From Aquimarina muelleri DSM 19832 (lineage in GTDB: Bacteria; Bacteroidota; Bacteroidia; Flavobacteriales; Flavobacteriaceae): a DNA stretch of 64,000 bases. The notes beneath the pieces are model-generated. The model did not search any database, was not told where the DNA came from, and was given only the letters and a program-made list of their open reading frames with translations. The position numbers and the translations under genes are program-made. This document shows positions 55,169 through 64,000 of the stretch, piece after piece (position 1 is the stretch's first letter; each line of letters starts with the position of its first letter). The stretch lies in the NCBI RefSeq assembly GCF_000430665.1, contig NZ_AUML01000024.1:1-64000 (forward strand). Reading direction: 5' to 3'.

Positions 55169-56710
55169 TTATTTTCGTTTCCACAGAGAAACAATTGGTT
55201 TTGCAAATAATTTTCTTTCGTATTCTAACATTCCTAAAAAGTACATTAGTACCACAAAAACAGTTGTATATATACTTCCTTTAAAAATAAAATTTAACCA
55301 TCCTTCTCCTGGTATATAATTAATAGCATAACCTATTGCTACAACAATGATAACGATGAAAAAAGATTTGTGAAGTAGTTCTTTAAAAAACCGTATAATA
55401 TTTACACCTATTTTTTTATGATAATAAAAATTCATCACATTTTGTACTACTAACCATCCTAGTACTAAACCAGAAATCATTCCTATCGCTCCATAATCTA
55501 TCGCTAATATACCTCCTGCAATAGCCCCAAAAATCATAACTACTAGATAAAGAATTGCTTTAAAAGCTAATTTATTTTTAGCCTCAAGAATAGAATTTCC
55601 AAATGCTTGTAATAAGGGGATTGTATATGCTATCATTATCATTAATGCTATTATATAAATCTCATTACACTCTTTTGAATTATATCGTGTATCTTTTGCT
55701 GAATCTCCCCCGCCTACCCATAAATTAACAAACTGTTCTCCGTACAGTATAAAAGCTCCTAATACGTACATTAGAACAATAAATGACAACCTTCCTAATT
55801 TAATCATCATGTTTGTTAATTCCTCTCCAGTAGCATTATTGACAGCCATTTGTGTTGCTCTTGGTAAAAATACACTAGAAATTGCGGTTGAAAAAGTACC
55901 ATAATATGTACCTAATGCTATTCCTATACCATAAATCCCTAAAACTTTTGGAAAACTCATTGACCCAAGAATCCAACTTCCTGATTTCCACTGTAGCATA
56001 CCTACCAAAGAAAAAACAAAAATCCAACTTGAATATTTGAAAATCTGAAGGATATACTTTTTAGACAACTCATGTAGTTTGAATTTAACTTTAAGTTTAA
56101 CCAACACATAATAAGCTGATACTGAAATAGTAAATATATTAAATATTGTATCTATGATAACAAGTGAGATTGCTTTACCACCAAATAAAAGTACAGCTAC
56201 AACTGTTATTGACCTTAAAATATATCGTATTATACCTACTGACTCTGGAAAAACAAACTCTTCATATCCTTTACAAATTCCTGTAAAGATCATTCCAGGG
56301 AGTTGTATTGCCAGATTGAAAATTAAAATAACAAACATAATTTTTGCTATTTCAAGTTCCTGTGCATTAAACTTTGTAAAATAGGAGTCTATAAAAAAAT
56401 AGAAAATAACTCCAAGAATAATGACTAACAACGAAATGACAAAATATAATAATCGTATCGTCGCAAGAAAATTTTCTTCGCCCTCTTTATCTTTTTCTGC
56501 TTTATATTTAGCTACAAAACGAACAACTGTATTGGTTAATCCAAAATCCAATAGTGCTATTGTACCTATTAACGCACCAATTGCGTTAAATATTCCGTAT
56601 TCGTCTTTACCAATATTACTAACAATAAATGGTGTCATTACAATTCCAATAATATTGGTAAGTATAATCTTTAAATACGTTAGTAACGCACCTTTTTTTA
56701 ATTGGTTCAA
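55169..56710 (-). CDS. Wzx-type polysaccharide flippase
   Basis: A 513-residue MATE/MVF-fold membrane protein with about 14 spans. It begins GALLTYLKIILTNIIGIVMT and FGLTNTVVRFVAKYKAEKD and resembles RfbX/Wzx and Polysacc_synt proteins that flip lipid-linked repeat units across the inner membrane. The C-terminus is basic. It lies 49 bases after the start of the downstream side of the UDP-sugar dehydrogenase gene and 6 bases before the PP-loop gene. It is the only flippase in the window. Confidence 0.92.
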   Translation of the reverse strand: MNQLKKGALLTYLKIILTNIIGIVMTPFIVSNIGKDEYGIFNAIGALIGTIALLDFGLTNTVVRFVAKYKAEKDKEGEENFLATIRLLYFVISLLVIILGVIFYFFIDSYFTKFNAQELEIAKIMFVILIFNLAIQLPGMIFTGICKGYEEFVFPESVGIIRYILRSITVVAVLLFGGKAISLVIIDTIFNIFTISVSAYYVLVKLKVKFKLHELSKKYILQIFKYSSWIFVFSLVGMLQWKSGSWILGSMSFPKVLGIYGIGIALGTYYGTFSTAISSVFLPRATQMAVNNATGEELTNMMIKLGRLSFIVLMYVLGAFILYGEQFVNLWVGGGDSAKDTRYNSKECNEIYIIALMIMIAYTIPLLQAFGNSILEAKNKLAFKAILYLVVMIFGAIAGGILAIDYGAIGMISGLVLGWLVVQNVMNFYYHKKIGVNIIRFFKELLHKSFFIVIIVVAIGYAINYIPGEGWLNFIFKGSIYTTVFVVLMYFLGMLEYERKLFAKPIVSLWKRK

Positions 56711-56759
56711 GTTAGTTGGTTTATTGGTTCTTTAAGCGTAAAAATTAAAGATACTTTTA

Positions 56760-58043
56760 CTATAATCTACCGTGTACTTTTTCTTTCAAAATTCCTTTAA
56801 CATCATAAAGGATTCCATTAGGTAAAAGCATCGATTTAAGATCAATATCTAAAAATTCGTTATGTGCTACAGTTAAAACTATTGCTTGATATTTTTGTTT
56901 AGGCAAATCTGTAGTTATTTTAAGGTTATATTCATGCATTACCTCTGATGGGTTTGCCCATGGATCATACACAGTTACATTTGTTCCAAAATCATTTAAT
57001 TGTTTTATGACATCTATCGCTTTTGTATTACGAACATCTGGGCAATTTTCTTTAAAAGTTACCCCAAGCACTAATACATTAGCTCCTTTTATATGTATAT
57101 CATGTTTTACCATAAGTTTAATTACTTCTGATGCCACATATTGTCCCATACTATCATTTAGCCTTCGTCCTGCAAGAATAATTTCTGGATGGTATCCAAA
57201 TTCTTGAGCCCGTTGTGCTAGATAATAAGGATCTACACCTATACAATGCCCCCCTACTAATCCAGGTTTAAAAGGAAGAAAATTCCATTTGGTTCCTGCC
57301 GCTTCTAATACATCACCAGTATCGATCCCCATAAGATTAAAAATCTTTGCTAATTCATTAACAAAAGCTATATTAATATCTCTTTGTGAATTTTCTATAA
57401 CTTTAGCTGCTTCTGCTACTTTTATAGTGGGAGCAAGATGCGTTCCTGCGGTAATAATAGAACGATATAGATCATCTACTTTTTTTCCTATTTCTGGAGT
57501 AGATCCAGCTGTTACCTTAAGTATTTTTTCTACAGTATGTTTTTTATCTCCTGGATTAATCCTCTCCGGAGAGTATCCTGCATAAAAATCTTTATTAAAT
57601 CTCAACCCACTAACTTTTTCTAAAACTGGGATACACTCTTCCTCCGTAACTCCAGGATAAACGGTAGACTCGTATATTACGATATCCTCTTTTTTTAACA
57701 CCTTACCAACTGTCTCACTAGATTTATAAAGTGGAGTAAGGTCTGGTCTATTATTTTTATCTACAGGAGTAGGAACTGTAATAATATAATAATTACAATT
57801 CTTAATATCTTCTATATTTGAAGAACAATAAAGACCATTTTCATCTAAATTAACATCTGTTTTAAGTACGGATTGTAATAAATCGTCTTCTAACTCTAAA
57901 GTAGAGTCTGTTCCTGAAACTAATTCATTAATCCTATTTTGGTTAATATCAAAACCAATTACTGGGTATTTAGTGGCAAACAGCCTTGCTAAAGGTAATC
58001 CAACATATCCTAATCCAATGATGGCAATTCTAATATCTTTCAT
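56760..58043 (-). CDS. UDP-HexNAc 6-dehydrogenase (TviB/WbpA/VipA-like)
   Basis: A 427-residue nucleotide sugar dehydrogenase. [18 protein letters not shown] is the NAD-binding start; [20 protein letters not shown] and the catalytic cysteine in [15 protein letters not shown] are typical. The [19 protein letters not shown] block closes the UDP-binding domain. Next to a WbpP-type 4-epimerase gene it would make UDP-GalNAcA (or UDP-GlcNAcA) for an acidic polymer. It is 34 bases from the epimerase gene. Confidence 0.95.
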   Translation of the reverse strand: MKDIRIAIIGLGYVGLPLARLFATKYPVIGFDINQNRINELVSGTDSTLELEDDLLQSVLKTDVNLDENGLYCSSNIEDIKNCNYYIITVPTPVDKNNRPDLTPLYKSSETVGKVLKKEDIVIYESTVYPGVTEEECIPVLEKVSGLRFNKDFYAGYSPERINPGDKKHTVEKILKVTAGSTPEIGKKVDDLYRSIITAGTHLAPTIKVAEAAKVIENSQRDINIAFVNELAKIFNLMGIDTGDVLEAAGTKWNFLPFKPGLVGGHCIGVDPYYLAQRAQEFGYHPEIILAGRRLNDSMGQYVASEVIKLMVKHDIHIKGANVLVLGVTFKENCPDVRNTKAIDVIKQLNDFGTNVTVYDPWANPSEVMHEYNLKITTDLPKQKYQAIVLTVAHNEFLDIDLKSMLLPNGILYDVKGILKEKVHGRL

Positions 58044-58077
58044 AAGTATTTTTAATATATTTTTTGGTATTCTGGGT

Positions 58078-59076
58078 TTACCTTAGATTCTCCCAGTACC
58101 ATTTTACTGCTTCTTTTAATCCTAATTTTATATCAAATTTAGGGTCATACCCTAAAAGTGTTTTAGCTTTATCAACAGATGCTAATGAATGAGGGATATC
58201 TCCTTTACGTTCTGGTCCATATTTTACATCTACATCTGCAATAGAACTGTCAAATTCTGCTAAATATTGTTTTAACAAAGTAGTTAATTCCTTTAAAGTT
58301 GTTCTCTCTCCAAAAGCTGTGTTATATACATTGTTTAGTGCTTCTTGATTACTAGAGACTAATGCCAGTAAATTCATTTGTACAACATTATCTATATATG
58401 TAAAATCTCTAGAAAATAATCCATCTCCATTAATTATCGGAGATTCGTATTTCATAAATTGCATTACAAATTTTGGGATTACAGCTGCATAGGCACCGTT
58501 TGGATCTTGTTTACGACCAAATACATTAAAGTATCGTAGTCCTACCGTATCCAAATCATAAGTTCTTTTAAAATTATCCGCATACAATTCGTTAACATAC
58601 TTAGTAATTGCATAAGGAGATAGTGGCTTTCCTATTTCACCTTCTACTTTAGGTAATGCTATAGAATCTCCATATGTAGAAGAGCTTGCCGCGTATATAA
58701 ATCGTTTTACTCCTGCATCTCTAGAAGCTACTAACATATTAAGAAATCCTCCCACATTAACATCGTTAGAAGTAATAGGATCGTTGATAGAACGAGGAAC
58801 AGAACCTAATGCTGCTTGATGTAATACAAAATCAACATCTTTGCAGGCTTTATTACAATCCTCTAGATTTCTTATATCTCCTTCTATAAATATAAATTTT
58901 GAACTTTGTTTAAGCGTAGATAAATTTTCTTTATGACCTGTCGCAAAGTTATCTAATCCAACTACTGTACTTCCTATTTTTATAAGTTCTTCACAAAGAT
59001 TAGAGCCTATAAATCCAGCTGCGCCAGTTACAAGTATTTTTGAAGAGCGAAGAAGCTCCAACTGATTTGTGTTCAT
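58078..59076 (-). CDS. UDP-GlcNAc(A) 4-epimerase (WbpP/TviC-like)
   Basis: A 332-residue extended SDR enzyme. [19 protein letters not shown] binds [13 protein letters not shown] and [15 protein letters not shown] supply the Ser-Tyr-Lys triad, and [20 protein letters not shown] is the WbpP-type signature for N-acetylated substrates. It is the first gene of the 21-gene minus-strand run ending at 35300. With the following dehydrogenase it forms the Vi/O-antigen type route to UDP-GalNAcA. Confidence 0.95.
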   Translation of the reverse strand: MNTNQLELLRSSKILVTGAAGFIGSNLCEELIKIGSTVVGLDNFATGHKENLSTLKQSSKFIFIEGDIRNLEDCNKACKDVDFVLHQAALGSVPRSINDPITSNDVNVGGFLNMLVASRDAGVKRFIYAASSSTYGDSIALPKVEGEIGKPLSPYAITKYVNELYADNFKRTYDLDTVGLRYFNVFGRKQDPNGAYAAVIPKFVMQFMKYESPIINGDGLFSRDFTYIDNVVQMNLLALVSSNQEALNNVYNTAFGERTTLKELTTLLKQYLAEFDSSIADVDVKYGPERKGDIPHSLASVDKAKTLLGYDPKFDIKLGLKEAVKWYWENLR

Positions 59077-59510
59077 GAATTATATTTTAACCCCTTGTTT
59101 TTTAATTCAAAAGCATATAAATTTTTATAGCCAGCGCGAAATTAAGATTTACTTATATAACATACAACATAACTTAAAGGGGATTTCACCCCTATTTATA
59201 ATAAATAATACTGAGTTAACTTTTAAACTTAATTTTAATTACCAAAAATTAAATTAAAAAAACTAAAAAATAAATAGTTAACTATAAATAATCATTTATT
59301 AACCACAAGGTTTTCAATAGAAATATTAGAATTTTTAAAAAGGACTGATCTATAAAATGATATTTTATTTACAATTCAAAATACCCAAGCCCAAAATAGG
59401 ATTACAAATTAAGCTATACTAATTGAAACCTAGTTGTTACAAAAGGTTATTTGCTATTGCAATAAATAACAGTTTGGTATAACTTAAACTTAAAAAAAGA
59501 GCTTATCTCT
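59077..59510. other. Upstream region of the 21-gene polysaccharide run
   Basis: These 434 AT-rich bases show no gene. AAGGGG-ATTTCA-CCCCTATTTA at 59177-59198 forms a short GC stem and contains one of the recurring CCCCTA sites, about 100 bases before the epimerase start. No exact TAnnTTTG element was found for the minus strand. Near 59498-59510 a weak AGAG/CTCT hairpin followed (minus strand) by T7 may end the hydroxylase-like transcript. Confidence 0.45.
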
Positions 59511-60113
59511 CTAAGAAGATTGACTATTCGCTATCATTTTTCGCATCCAATCATTAGGTATCATATCAATAGTTAGATTTACACGTTCTGTATCTCCTAA
59601 ATTGTTTATTTTATGTGGATCTGTTAATCTTAAATACCAACACTCTCCAGGCTGCATTGGTACTGGAGTATCATTTAAAAAAAACTCTACTTTATCATTT
59701 TTAAAAATGGGTATAGTAAGCCTGATTACAGATTTATCAATTTCTAGAGCAAGGGTAGGATCGGTATGTTCTTTTACAATCGAATTAGGAGCTAAGCACA
59801 ACAATCTAACTAAAGTAACTTTTGTATGTTCGCGAAAAGTATTAACGACACTCATAAGATATGGAGATTGTTTTAACTCATTTGTATCCAACCAATCTGT
59901 CCATGAACCATCTGCATAATCCTCTGCTGGTGGCGGAAAAGGTAATGATGGATCCACAATATGTGCGGGAGCTGTTAATGGAATAACATTATAATACTCG
60001 AAACTATCTACTTTTAAACATTCAAATTCTGAAAACATTTTACTCGCATCAAAGGAAAAAGGCAATTTAATACGGTCAGAACTCTGTTTTTTTGTCTCTA
60101 TATCTTGTGTCAC
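59511..60113 (-). CDS. Aspartyl/asparaginyl beta-hydroxylase-like Fe(II)/2-oxoglutarate oxygenase
   Basis: A 200-residue double-stranded beta-helix oxygenase. IVKEHTDPTLALE carries the HxD iron ligands (about residues 113-115); the second histidine is in RLTDPHKINNLGDTERVNLT, with the arginine that binds 2-oxoglutarate. Family members hydroxylate Asp/Asn side chains or free amino acids. The N-terminal QSSDRIKLPFSFDASKM segment fits cupin-like relatives. It stands alone after the polysaccharide locus, so its substrate is unknown. Confidence 0.85.
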   Translation of the reverse strand: MTQDIETKKQSSDRIKLPFSFDASKMFSEFECLKVDSFEYYNVIPLTAPAHIVDPSLPFPPPAEDYADGSWTDWLDTNELKQSPYLMSVVNTFREHTKVTLVRLLCLAPNSIVKEHTDPTLALEIDKSVIRLTIPIFKNDKVEFFLNDTPVPMQPGECWYLRLTDPHKINNLGDTERVNLTIDMIPNDWMRKMIANSQSS

Positions 60114-60269
60114 TATCTACTTATTTTATCCTTTGTCAAAAGTTTATTTTTTATATGCCTATAAAAATAAAAAAAACATTTATATTCATAATCAACACTT
60201 TACTCTATAATATAAACTATATTCCTTTTTTCTAATTCTACAGATAATCTTCTGAAATTAATGTAATAA

Positions 60270-62276
60270 CTAAAATTCTAATATAGCCAGCAGTTCTTTT
60301 TCAAACCTATTTTTGCCTAAATATTGAGTTTCTAAATTAGTGTCAAATGGAATTGGTGTTTCTAAACTTGCTACTCTTTTTACAGGTGCATCAAGAAATT
60401 TAAAACAGTTTTCCATAATTAACGCTGAAATATCAGATGCTACACCTCCGAAAAGAGAATCTTCTTGTAAAATAATAACTTTGCCTGTTTTTTTAACTGA
60501 TTGATATATAGTCTCTGTATCCATAGGTTGCAATGTTCTTAAATCAATAAGATCCGCAGCTATATATGGATACTTATCTAATATCTCTATAGCCCAATGA
60601 ACTCCTGCTCCATAACTTATTATAGTAACATCATTTCCTTCCTTTAACAAAGAAGCTTTTCCAAATGGTAAATTATAATACCCTTCAGGAACTTCTTGCC
60701 TAACACTTCTATATAGCCCTTTATGTTCAAAAAACAATACTGGATTTGGGTCTTCTATAGCCGTAGCTAGAAGCCCTTTTGCATCATATGGAAAAGCTGG
60801 GTATACCACTTTAAGTCCTGGAGTTTTAGTAAACCAAGCTTCATTAGTCTGGCTGTGAAAAGGTCCTGCTCCTACTCCTGCCCCGCAAGGCATTCTTATT
60901 ACAACATCCGCAGATTGATTCCATCTATAGTTTGATTTTGCTAACAAATTAACAATTGGATTAAACCCTGAAGACACAAAATCTGCAAATTGCATCTCTA
61001 TAACTGCTTTAAAACCATTTACAGATAAGCCATACCCTGCAGATACAATTCCTGATTCACAAATTGGAGTATTCCGAACCCGAGTTTTTCCAAACTCCTC
61101 TAAAAAACCTTCTGTTATTTTAAAAACACCTCCATATTCTGCTACATCTTGCCCCATAATCACAAGATTATCATGCCGACGCATACCCTCTCTTAAACCA
61201 TCTGATATTGAATCAATTAACCTGATTTCTTTCGTTTTAGAGAGTAATGTAATTGCTTTATAATCAAAAGCAGTATAAACATCTCTTAATTCCTGATCAA
61301 GATTTATCGTAATAGCCTCCTCTGTATTTGCTTTTTTCCAATGAGAATCTATTTCAGCCTTTAAAATAGATTGTTGTTTGACATTATCTTCAACAGACAT
61401 TAAACCGTTATCGATAAGATATTCCTTATAATTTGTTATTGGATCTTTAGCACTCCAATATTCCATCAATTCTTGAGGAACATATTTAGTACCACTAGCC
61501 TCTTCATGTCCTCGCATCCTGAAGGTTTTAAATTCTAATAAAACTGGTCGAGGGGTTTCTCTTATACTCTTAGCCAGTTCATAAACTTTATCATAAACTT
61601 CTAGCACATTATTTCCATCAATTACATAAGACTCCATTCCATAACCCAAACCACGATCTGCTAGATTTTTGCAATTATATTGTTCTTTAGTAGGAGTAGA
61701 TAACCCATAACCATTATTTTCTATACAAAACAACACAGGTAATCCCCATACCGAAGCAATATTAAGAGCCTCATGAAAATCTCCTTCACTAGTACCCCCT
61801 TCTCCTGTAAATACAGTAGTAACTTTATGGTTCTTTTTTAATAAATTTCCCATAGCTATACCACAAGCTATCCCCATTTGAGGACCTAAATGTGAAATCA
61901 TACCTACTATATTATATTCTTGCGTTCCGAAATGAAAAGAACGATCCCTTCCTTTTGTAAACCCACTGGCTTTTCCTTGCCACTGACTAAATAATCTATA
62001 TAAAGGAATCTCTCTAGTTGTAAATACTCCTAAGTTTCTATGCATTGGCAATATATATTCTTCTTTATCTAAGGCAGCCGTTATACCTACAGATATTGCT
62101 TCTTGTCCAATTCCTCCGAACCACTTAGAAATTTTTCCTTGTCTAAGTAAGACTAGCATTTTTTCCTCTATAAGCCTAGGCTTAAGCATCTTTAAATACA
62201 AGGAAACAAGGAGATTATCGTTATATTCTTTTCGATCAAAATTTAATTTTGATTTTTCTTTAAAAATATGTTCCAT
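60270..62276 (-). CDS. 2-oxo acid dehydrogenase E1, alpha-beta fusion (branched-chain type)
   Basis: A 668-residue thiamine pyrophosphate enzyme decarboxylating branched-chain or related 2-oxo acids and passing the acyl group to lipoyl-E2. The alpha half (about 15-330) has [19 protein letters not shown], a GEG variant of the TPP motif, and the [10 protein letters not shown] segment. The beta half (about 340-668) has [23 protein letters not shown] in blocks and FEHKGLYRS. Such fusions are common in Flavobacteriia. Its gene is divergent from the IPNS-like oxygenase gene across 256 bases. E2 and E3 are not in the window. Confidence 0.94.
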   Translation of the reverse strand: MEHIFKEKSKLNFDRKEYNDNLLVSLYLKMLKPRLIEEKMLVLLRQGKISKWFGGIGQEAISVGITAALDKEEYILPMHRNLGVFTTREIPLYRLFSQWQGKASGFTKGRDRSFHFGTQEYNIVGMISHLGPQMGIACGIAMGNLLKKNHKVTTVFTGEGGTSEGDFHEALNIASVWGLPVLFCIENNGYGLSTPTKEQYNCKNLADRGLGYGMESYVIDGNNVLEVYDKVYELAKSIRETPRPVLLEFKTFRMRGHEEASGTKYVPQELMEYWSAKDPITNYKEYLIDNGLMSVEDNVKQQSILKAEIDSHWKKANTEEAITINLDQELRDVYTAFDYKAITLLSKTKEIRLIDSISDGLREGMRRHDNLVIMGQDVAEYGGVFKITEGFLEEFGKTRVRNTPICESGIVSAGYGLSVNGFKAVIEMQFADFVSSGFNPIVNLLAKSNYRWNQSADVVIRMPCGAGVGAGPFHSQTNEAWFTKTPGLKVVYPAFPYDAKGLLATAIEDPNPVLFFEHKGLYRSVRQEVPEGYYNLPFGKASLLKEGNDVTIISYGAGVHWAIEILDKYPYIAADLIDLRTLQPMDTETIYQSVKKTGKVIILQEDSLFGGVASDISALIMENCFKFLDAPVKRVASLETPIPFDTNLETQYLGKNRFEKELLAILEF

Positions 62277-62491
62277 AAAAGAAAATTTGTTAAGTAAATG
62301 TACTTATTTTTCTTTCAGAATAGACGTCTACTATATAATATTACATAAGTACTTGTTAAATTATATCAAACAATTCTACAAATTAGTTAAATTTACTTTG
62401 AATTAAGGATTACCTGTTTAAAATTAACAAATTTGACAGATTACATATATCTATAAATAAATTTAATAAGCTATTAGGAGTTTTCACTGAA

Positions 62492-62506
62492 ATACCCCTA
62501 TTTTAG
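62492..62506 (+). promoter_or_regulatory. CCCCTA site upstream of the IPNS-like gene
   Basis: ATACCCCTATTTTAG lies 27 bases before the ATG at 62533. Related sequences occur at 5302-5315, about 19957-19969, about 31611-31624 (minus strand) and 59187-59200, all between genes. In an AT-rich genome this is suggestive of a shared regulatory element, though CCCCTA also occurs inside some coding regions here. Confidence 0.3.
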
Positions 62507-62532
62507 TTGTTGAATACACAAAGATTAAATTA

Positions 62533-63483
62533 ATGAATAACATACCAAGTGTAGATTTAGCAGACTTTTTATCTGATGACATATCAAAAAAGCAAAAATT
62601 TGTCAATGAAATAGGAAAAGCCTATGAAGAAATAGGATTCGTTGCATTAAAAAATCATTTTTTAAGTGACAAACTTGTAGACAATCTATATAAAGAAATC
62701 AAAGCTTTTTTTGCACTACCTCTTGCTACAAAAGAAAAATATGAAATCGAAGGATTAGGAGGGCAACGAGGCTATACATCATTTGGTAAAGAACATGCCA
62801 AAGGAAAAAAAGAAGGTGATCTTAAAGAGTTTTGGCATTTTGGACAAGAACCCGATCCTAATGCTAATTTAATAGAGCAATATCCGCCTAATGTAATTAT
62901 CGAAGAATTAAAAGATTTTAACCCTACAGGAATGGAAGCATACAAAATGCTTGAAAAAACAGGTATCCATGTGCTTAGAGCATTAGCATTGTATATAGGT
63001 CTTGATGAATATTATTTTGACTATTGGGCAAGTAATGGTAATAGTATTTTACGCCCAATTCATTACCCTCCTATCCAAGAAGAACCTAAAGGAGCTGTTA
63101 GAGCTGGAGCACATGGAGATATAAACCTTATCACTTTATTAATGGGAGCCTCAACAGGAGGATTGCAAGTACAACGTAAAGATGGAGAATGGATAGATGC
63201 AATACCACAAGAAGATGAATTGGTTATTAATGTTGGGGATATGCTGGAAAGACATACCAACAATAAATTACGATCCACTATACATCGGGTTATAAATCCT
63301 CCAAAAGAGCAATGGGAAAAACCAAGATATTCTATTCCATTTTTTATGCATCCCAGAAGTGACATGAAATTAAATTGTTTAGAAGAGTGTATCACAGAAG
63401 ATAATCCAAAACAGTATGAAGACATTACTGCAGGGGATTTCTTACATCAAAGACTTATTGAAATTGGTTTAATCAAAAAATAA
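62533..63483 (+). CDS. Isopenicillin N synthase-like Fe(II)/2-oxoglutarate oxygenase
   Basis: A 316-residue non-heme iron oxygenase. The N-terminal DIOX_N domain (about 4-110, IPSVDLADFLSDD... EEIGFVALKNHF) is followed by the catalytic domain with GAHGDINLITLL (HxD ligands), a distal histidine in RSTIHRVINPP and the 2-oxoglutarate motif RYSIPFF. Members oxidise small molecules; the bacterial housekeeping substrate is unknown. Its gene heads a plus-strand run with the SUI1-like and DUF1835 genes. Confidence 0.9.
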   Translation: MNNIPSVDLADFLSDDISKKQKFVNEIGKAYEEIGFVALKNHFLSDKLVDNLYKEIKAFFALPLATKEKYEIEGLGGQRGYTSFGKEHAKGKKEGDLKEFWHFGQEPDPNANLIEQYPPNVIIEELKDFNPTGMEAYKMLEKTGIHVLRALALYIGLDEYYFDYWASNGNSILRPIHYPPIQEEPKGAVRAGAHGDINLITLLMGASTGGLQVQRKDGEWIDAIPQEDELVINVGDMLERHTNNKLRSTIHRVINPPKEQWEKPRYSIPFFMHPRSDMKLNCLEECITEDNPKQYEDITAGDFLHQRLIEIGLIKK

Positions 63484-63494
63484 ATCCCTAAAAA

Positions 63495-63824
63495 ATGGAT
63501 TTACAAGAACAATTAAAAAATTTATTTCCTGACCATCAACCTTTGGAAGAGGAAATAAAAAAAGATCCAAAAAATCAAATATGGATGCAGGAAGATCCTA
63601 TAATTTGTAAATATGAAAAGCGAAAAGGAAAACCTATAACTATATTAGAGGGATATACTGGTGCTGATGAAGATTTTAAAAAATTAGCTAAAGAATTAAA
63701 AACTCGTTTAAGCGTTGGCGGAAGTTTTAAAAATGATTCTATAATCATACAAGGAGATTATAGAAATCAAATAATGGAAATACTTGAAGAAAAAGGTTTT
63801 AAAGTAAAACGTGTTGGAGGATAA
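63495..63824 (+). CDS. eIF1/SUI1 (YciH)-like translation factor
   Basis: A 109-residue protein whose C-terminal 80 residues match the SUI1 fold: CKYEKRKGKPITILEGYTG, DFKKLAKELKTRLSVGGS and NDSIIIQGDYRNQIMEILEE with KGFKVKRVGG at the end. Bacterial YciH is thought to act at initiation under stress. The first 25 residues are a short acidic extension. It starts 11 bases after the oxygenase gene, so the two are probably co-transcribed. Confidence 0.93.
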   Translation: MDLQEQLKNLFPDHQPLEEEIKKDPKNQIWMQEDPIICKYEKRKGKPITILEGYTGADEDFKKLAKELKTRLSVGGSFKNDSIIIQGDYRNQIMEILEEKGFKVKRVGG

Positions 63825-63838
63825 TTTAAACTAATATT

Positions 63839-64000
63839 TTGAAGAAAACCACTTTACATATTACCAACGGAGACAGTCTTACTCAAAGAATACAAGAATT
63901 AAACTTTGTATCTGGAGAATTTATGGTCTGGCGTGAAATGCTTTGTGAAGGTCCAACAGAAATTAAAATAGAGGAAGAAAGCTCTATTAAAAAACGGGCA
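63839..64000 (+). CDS. DUF1835-domain protein, N-terminal part (cut by window edge)
   Basis: The frame runs from a TTG at 63839 to the window end, 54 codons. KKTTLHITNGDSLTQRIQEL and EFMVWREMLCEGPTEI match the start of DUF1835 proteins, whose GDS motif follows the first strand. No ATG is available before this motif, so TTG is the likely start. It lies 14 bases after the SUI1-like gene. Function unknown. Confidence 0.75.
   Translation, partial: MKKTTLHITNGDSLTQRIQELNFVSGEFMVWREMLCEGPTEIKIEEESSIKKRA

Overview
The window is AT-rich, gene-dense chromosome from a member of the Bacteroidota, most likely a marine Flavobacteriaceae. The evidence is a secreted metalloprotease with a type IX secretion (T9SS) C-terminal sorting domain, an ECF sigma/DUF4097/GIN-domain operon, an alpha-beta fused 2-oxo acid dehydrogenase E1, lipoproteins with short lipoboxes, and sites resembling the Bacteroidota -7 promoter element TAnnTTTG. 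No tRNA, rRNA or CRISPR array was seen. The species cannot be fixed from the sequence alone.

Layout. 0-4.4 kb: the end of an IS200/IS605-type transposase with a hairpin-bearing right end, a T9SS-secreted metalloprotease and a small exported protein. 4.4-9 kb: housekeeping genes cmk and lon, with a solitary MreB-like gene between them. 9.2-12.2 kb: an ECF sigma factor, a membrane-anchored probable anti-sigma protein and two exported beta-structured proteins (DUF4097-like and GIN domain), closed by a clear terminator.

12.3-59.1 kb is one very large surface polysaccharide locus. It starts with the Wzx/Wzy-type control and export genes: a PHP-type tyrosine phosphatase, a Wzc-like tyrosine kinase, a Wza-like lipoprotein, a PglF/WbpM-like dehydratase and a PglE-like aminotransferase. 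Next come an MBOAT/SGNH pair on the plus strand, two FemAB/GNAT-type proteins, a fusion of a PglD-like acetyltransferase with an FAD/NAD(P)-binding protein, a PglC-like sugar transferase, an acyl carrier protein with an adenylation enzyme, a GNAT-like protein, a second PglC-like sugar transferase and a PglA-like glycosyltransferase. A divergent beta-helix lipoprotein separates this part from a run of 21 closely spaced minus-strand genes (59.1 down to 35.3 kb). That run encodes a UDP-HexNAc epimerase/dehydrogenase pair, a flippase, an EpsG-like polymerase, four glycosyltransferases, a pyruvyltransferase, several acyltransferases, a CapK-like adenylate-forming enzyme, three more MBOAT/SGNH pairs and a second adenylation enzyme/carrier protein pair.

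Working together, these genes would build a lipid-linked repeat unit that probably begins with a 4-amino-4,6-dideoxy-HexNAc (bacillosamine-type) sugar and contains HexNAcA. The unit would be flipped and polymerised, exported by Wza/Wzc, and heavily decorated with pyruvate, acyl groups and probably amino acids. The most unusual part is two DltA/DltC-like amino-acid activation modules. One is contiguous with an MBOAT and an SGNH protein, giving the gene order of a complete D-alanylation system, but in a Gram-negative capsule locus. The two adenylation enzymes differ at the position that carries the D-Ala-associated cysteine in DltA.

59.5-64 kb: an aspartyl/asparaginyl hydroxylase-like protein, the fused E1 enzyme, an isopenicillin N synthase-like oxygenase, an eIF1/SUI1-like factor and the start of a DUF1835 protein.
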